In this document: positions 5,698 to 5,764 of the stretch, one piece after another
Layout of the letters: each line of letters starts with the position of its first letter
Numbering within the stretch: the stretch's first letter is position 1
The notes under the pieces: model-generated
What the model saw: only the letters and a program-made list of their open reading frames with translations
Told to the model about the DNA's origin: nothing
The model's database searches: none
NCBI GenBank assembly: GCA_047616325.1
Contig: JBLHGN010000235.1
Location: 1 to 5,764, forward strand
Direction: 5' to 3'
DNA from: JBLHGN01 sp047616325
GTDB taxonomy: Bacteria > Pseudomonadota > Gammaproteobacteria > Pseudomonadales > Cellvibrionaceae
Length of the DNA stretch: 5,764 nucleotides
Position numbers and translations under genes: made by a program

Positions 5698-5764
5698 GTG
5701 GAGGAAATTGTTTTTGCTGGGGGCATATTGATGTTGCCTATAATTTTGTGTTCCATCGCAGTGA
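5698..5764 (+). CDS. exbB: MotA/TolQ/ExbB proton-channel family protein, N-terminus (partial)
   Basis: The GTG at 5698 has GAGGAG at 5686-5691 with 6 bases between, a strong ribosome binding site. The 22 visible residues begin MEEIVFAGGILMLPIILC and continue into SIAV. An AGG-(x)2-MLPIILCSI start, opening the first membrane helix, is typical of the short ExbB-type proteins of gammaproteobacteria. These proteins form, with ExbD, the inner-membrane proton channel that powers TonB-dependent outer-membrane transport. The frame stays open to the window end. ExbD cannot be seen, and TolQ or another family member is possible. The call rests on a short stretch. Confidence 0.65.
   Translation, partial: MEEIVFAGGILMLPIILCSIAV

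Overview
The window looks like an accessory, decaying stretch of the chromosome of a marine, polysaccharide-degrading gammaproteobacterium, of the Saccharophagus/Teredinibacter/Cellvibrio kind. That placement is an inference. It rests on a CBM6-GH16 lipoprotein with a Pro/Thr linker, IS66 and IS4-type transposases, remnants of TRAP and sugar-acid genes, and an ExbB-type gene start. No ribosomal or other phylogenetic marker is present.

Layout. (1) Positions 1-75 are the last codons of an IS66-type transposase. After them come about 220 bases of AT-rich sequence without a gene, then a 39-bp (CTGC)n microsatellite. (2) Positions 359-2281 hold four consecutive pseudogenes. They are a D-2-hydroxyacid dehydrogenase, a fumarylacetoacetate-hydrolase-family (FAH) enzyme, an IclR-type regulator on the minus strand, and a TRAP transporter large subunit (DctM). 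Each keeps clear family sequence but is broken by stops, frameshifts or large deletions. Together they look like a dead uptake, control and catabolism cluster for a sugar acid or hydroxy/keto acid. (3) Positions 2282-2684 have no recognisable gene. (4) A stem-loop (2685-2732) precedes a largely intact IS4-family transposase (2790-3947). Its catalytic signature is complete, but it has no conventional start codon. (5) The transposase stop overlaps the start (TGATG) of the one complete, functional-looking host gene, a lipoprotein with CBM6 and GH16 laminarinase domains (3947-5332). A strong intrinsic terminator follows it. (6) After about 315 bases without a gene, a GTG start with a good ribosome binding site opens a MotA/TolQ/ExbB-family gene that runs off the window.

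How it works together. Only the GH16 lipoprotein is plausibly active as a complete unit. It should bind and cut beta-1,3-glucan (laminarin) from the outer membrane. Because it abuts the transposase, its promoter must lie inside or upstream of the IS element. The ExbB-like gene would start a proton-channel energiser for TonB-type transport, but the terminator separates it from GH16. I found no CRISPR array, RNA gene, phage module or convincing novel system. The most interesting features are the coordinated decay by internal deletion, the perfect 15-bp inverted repeat inside the transposase gene, the hairpin before it, the tetranucleotide tract, and the IS/GH16 junction.
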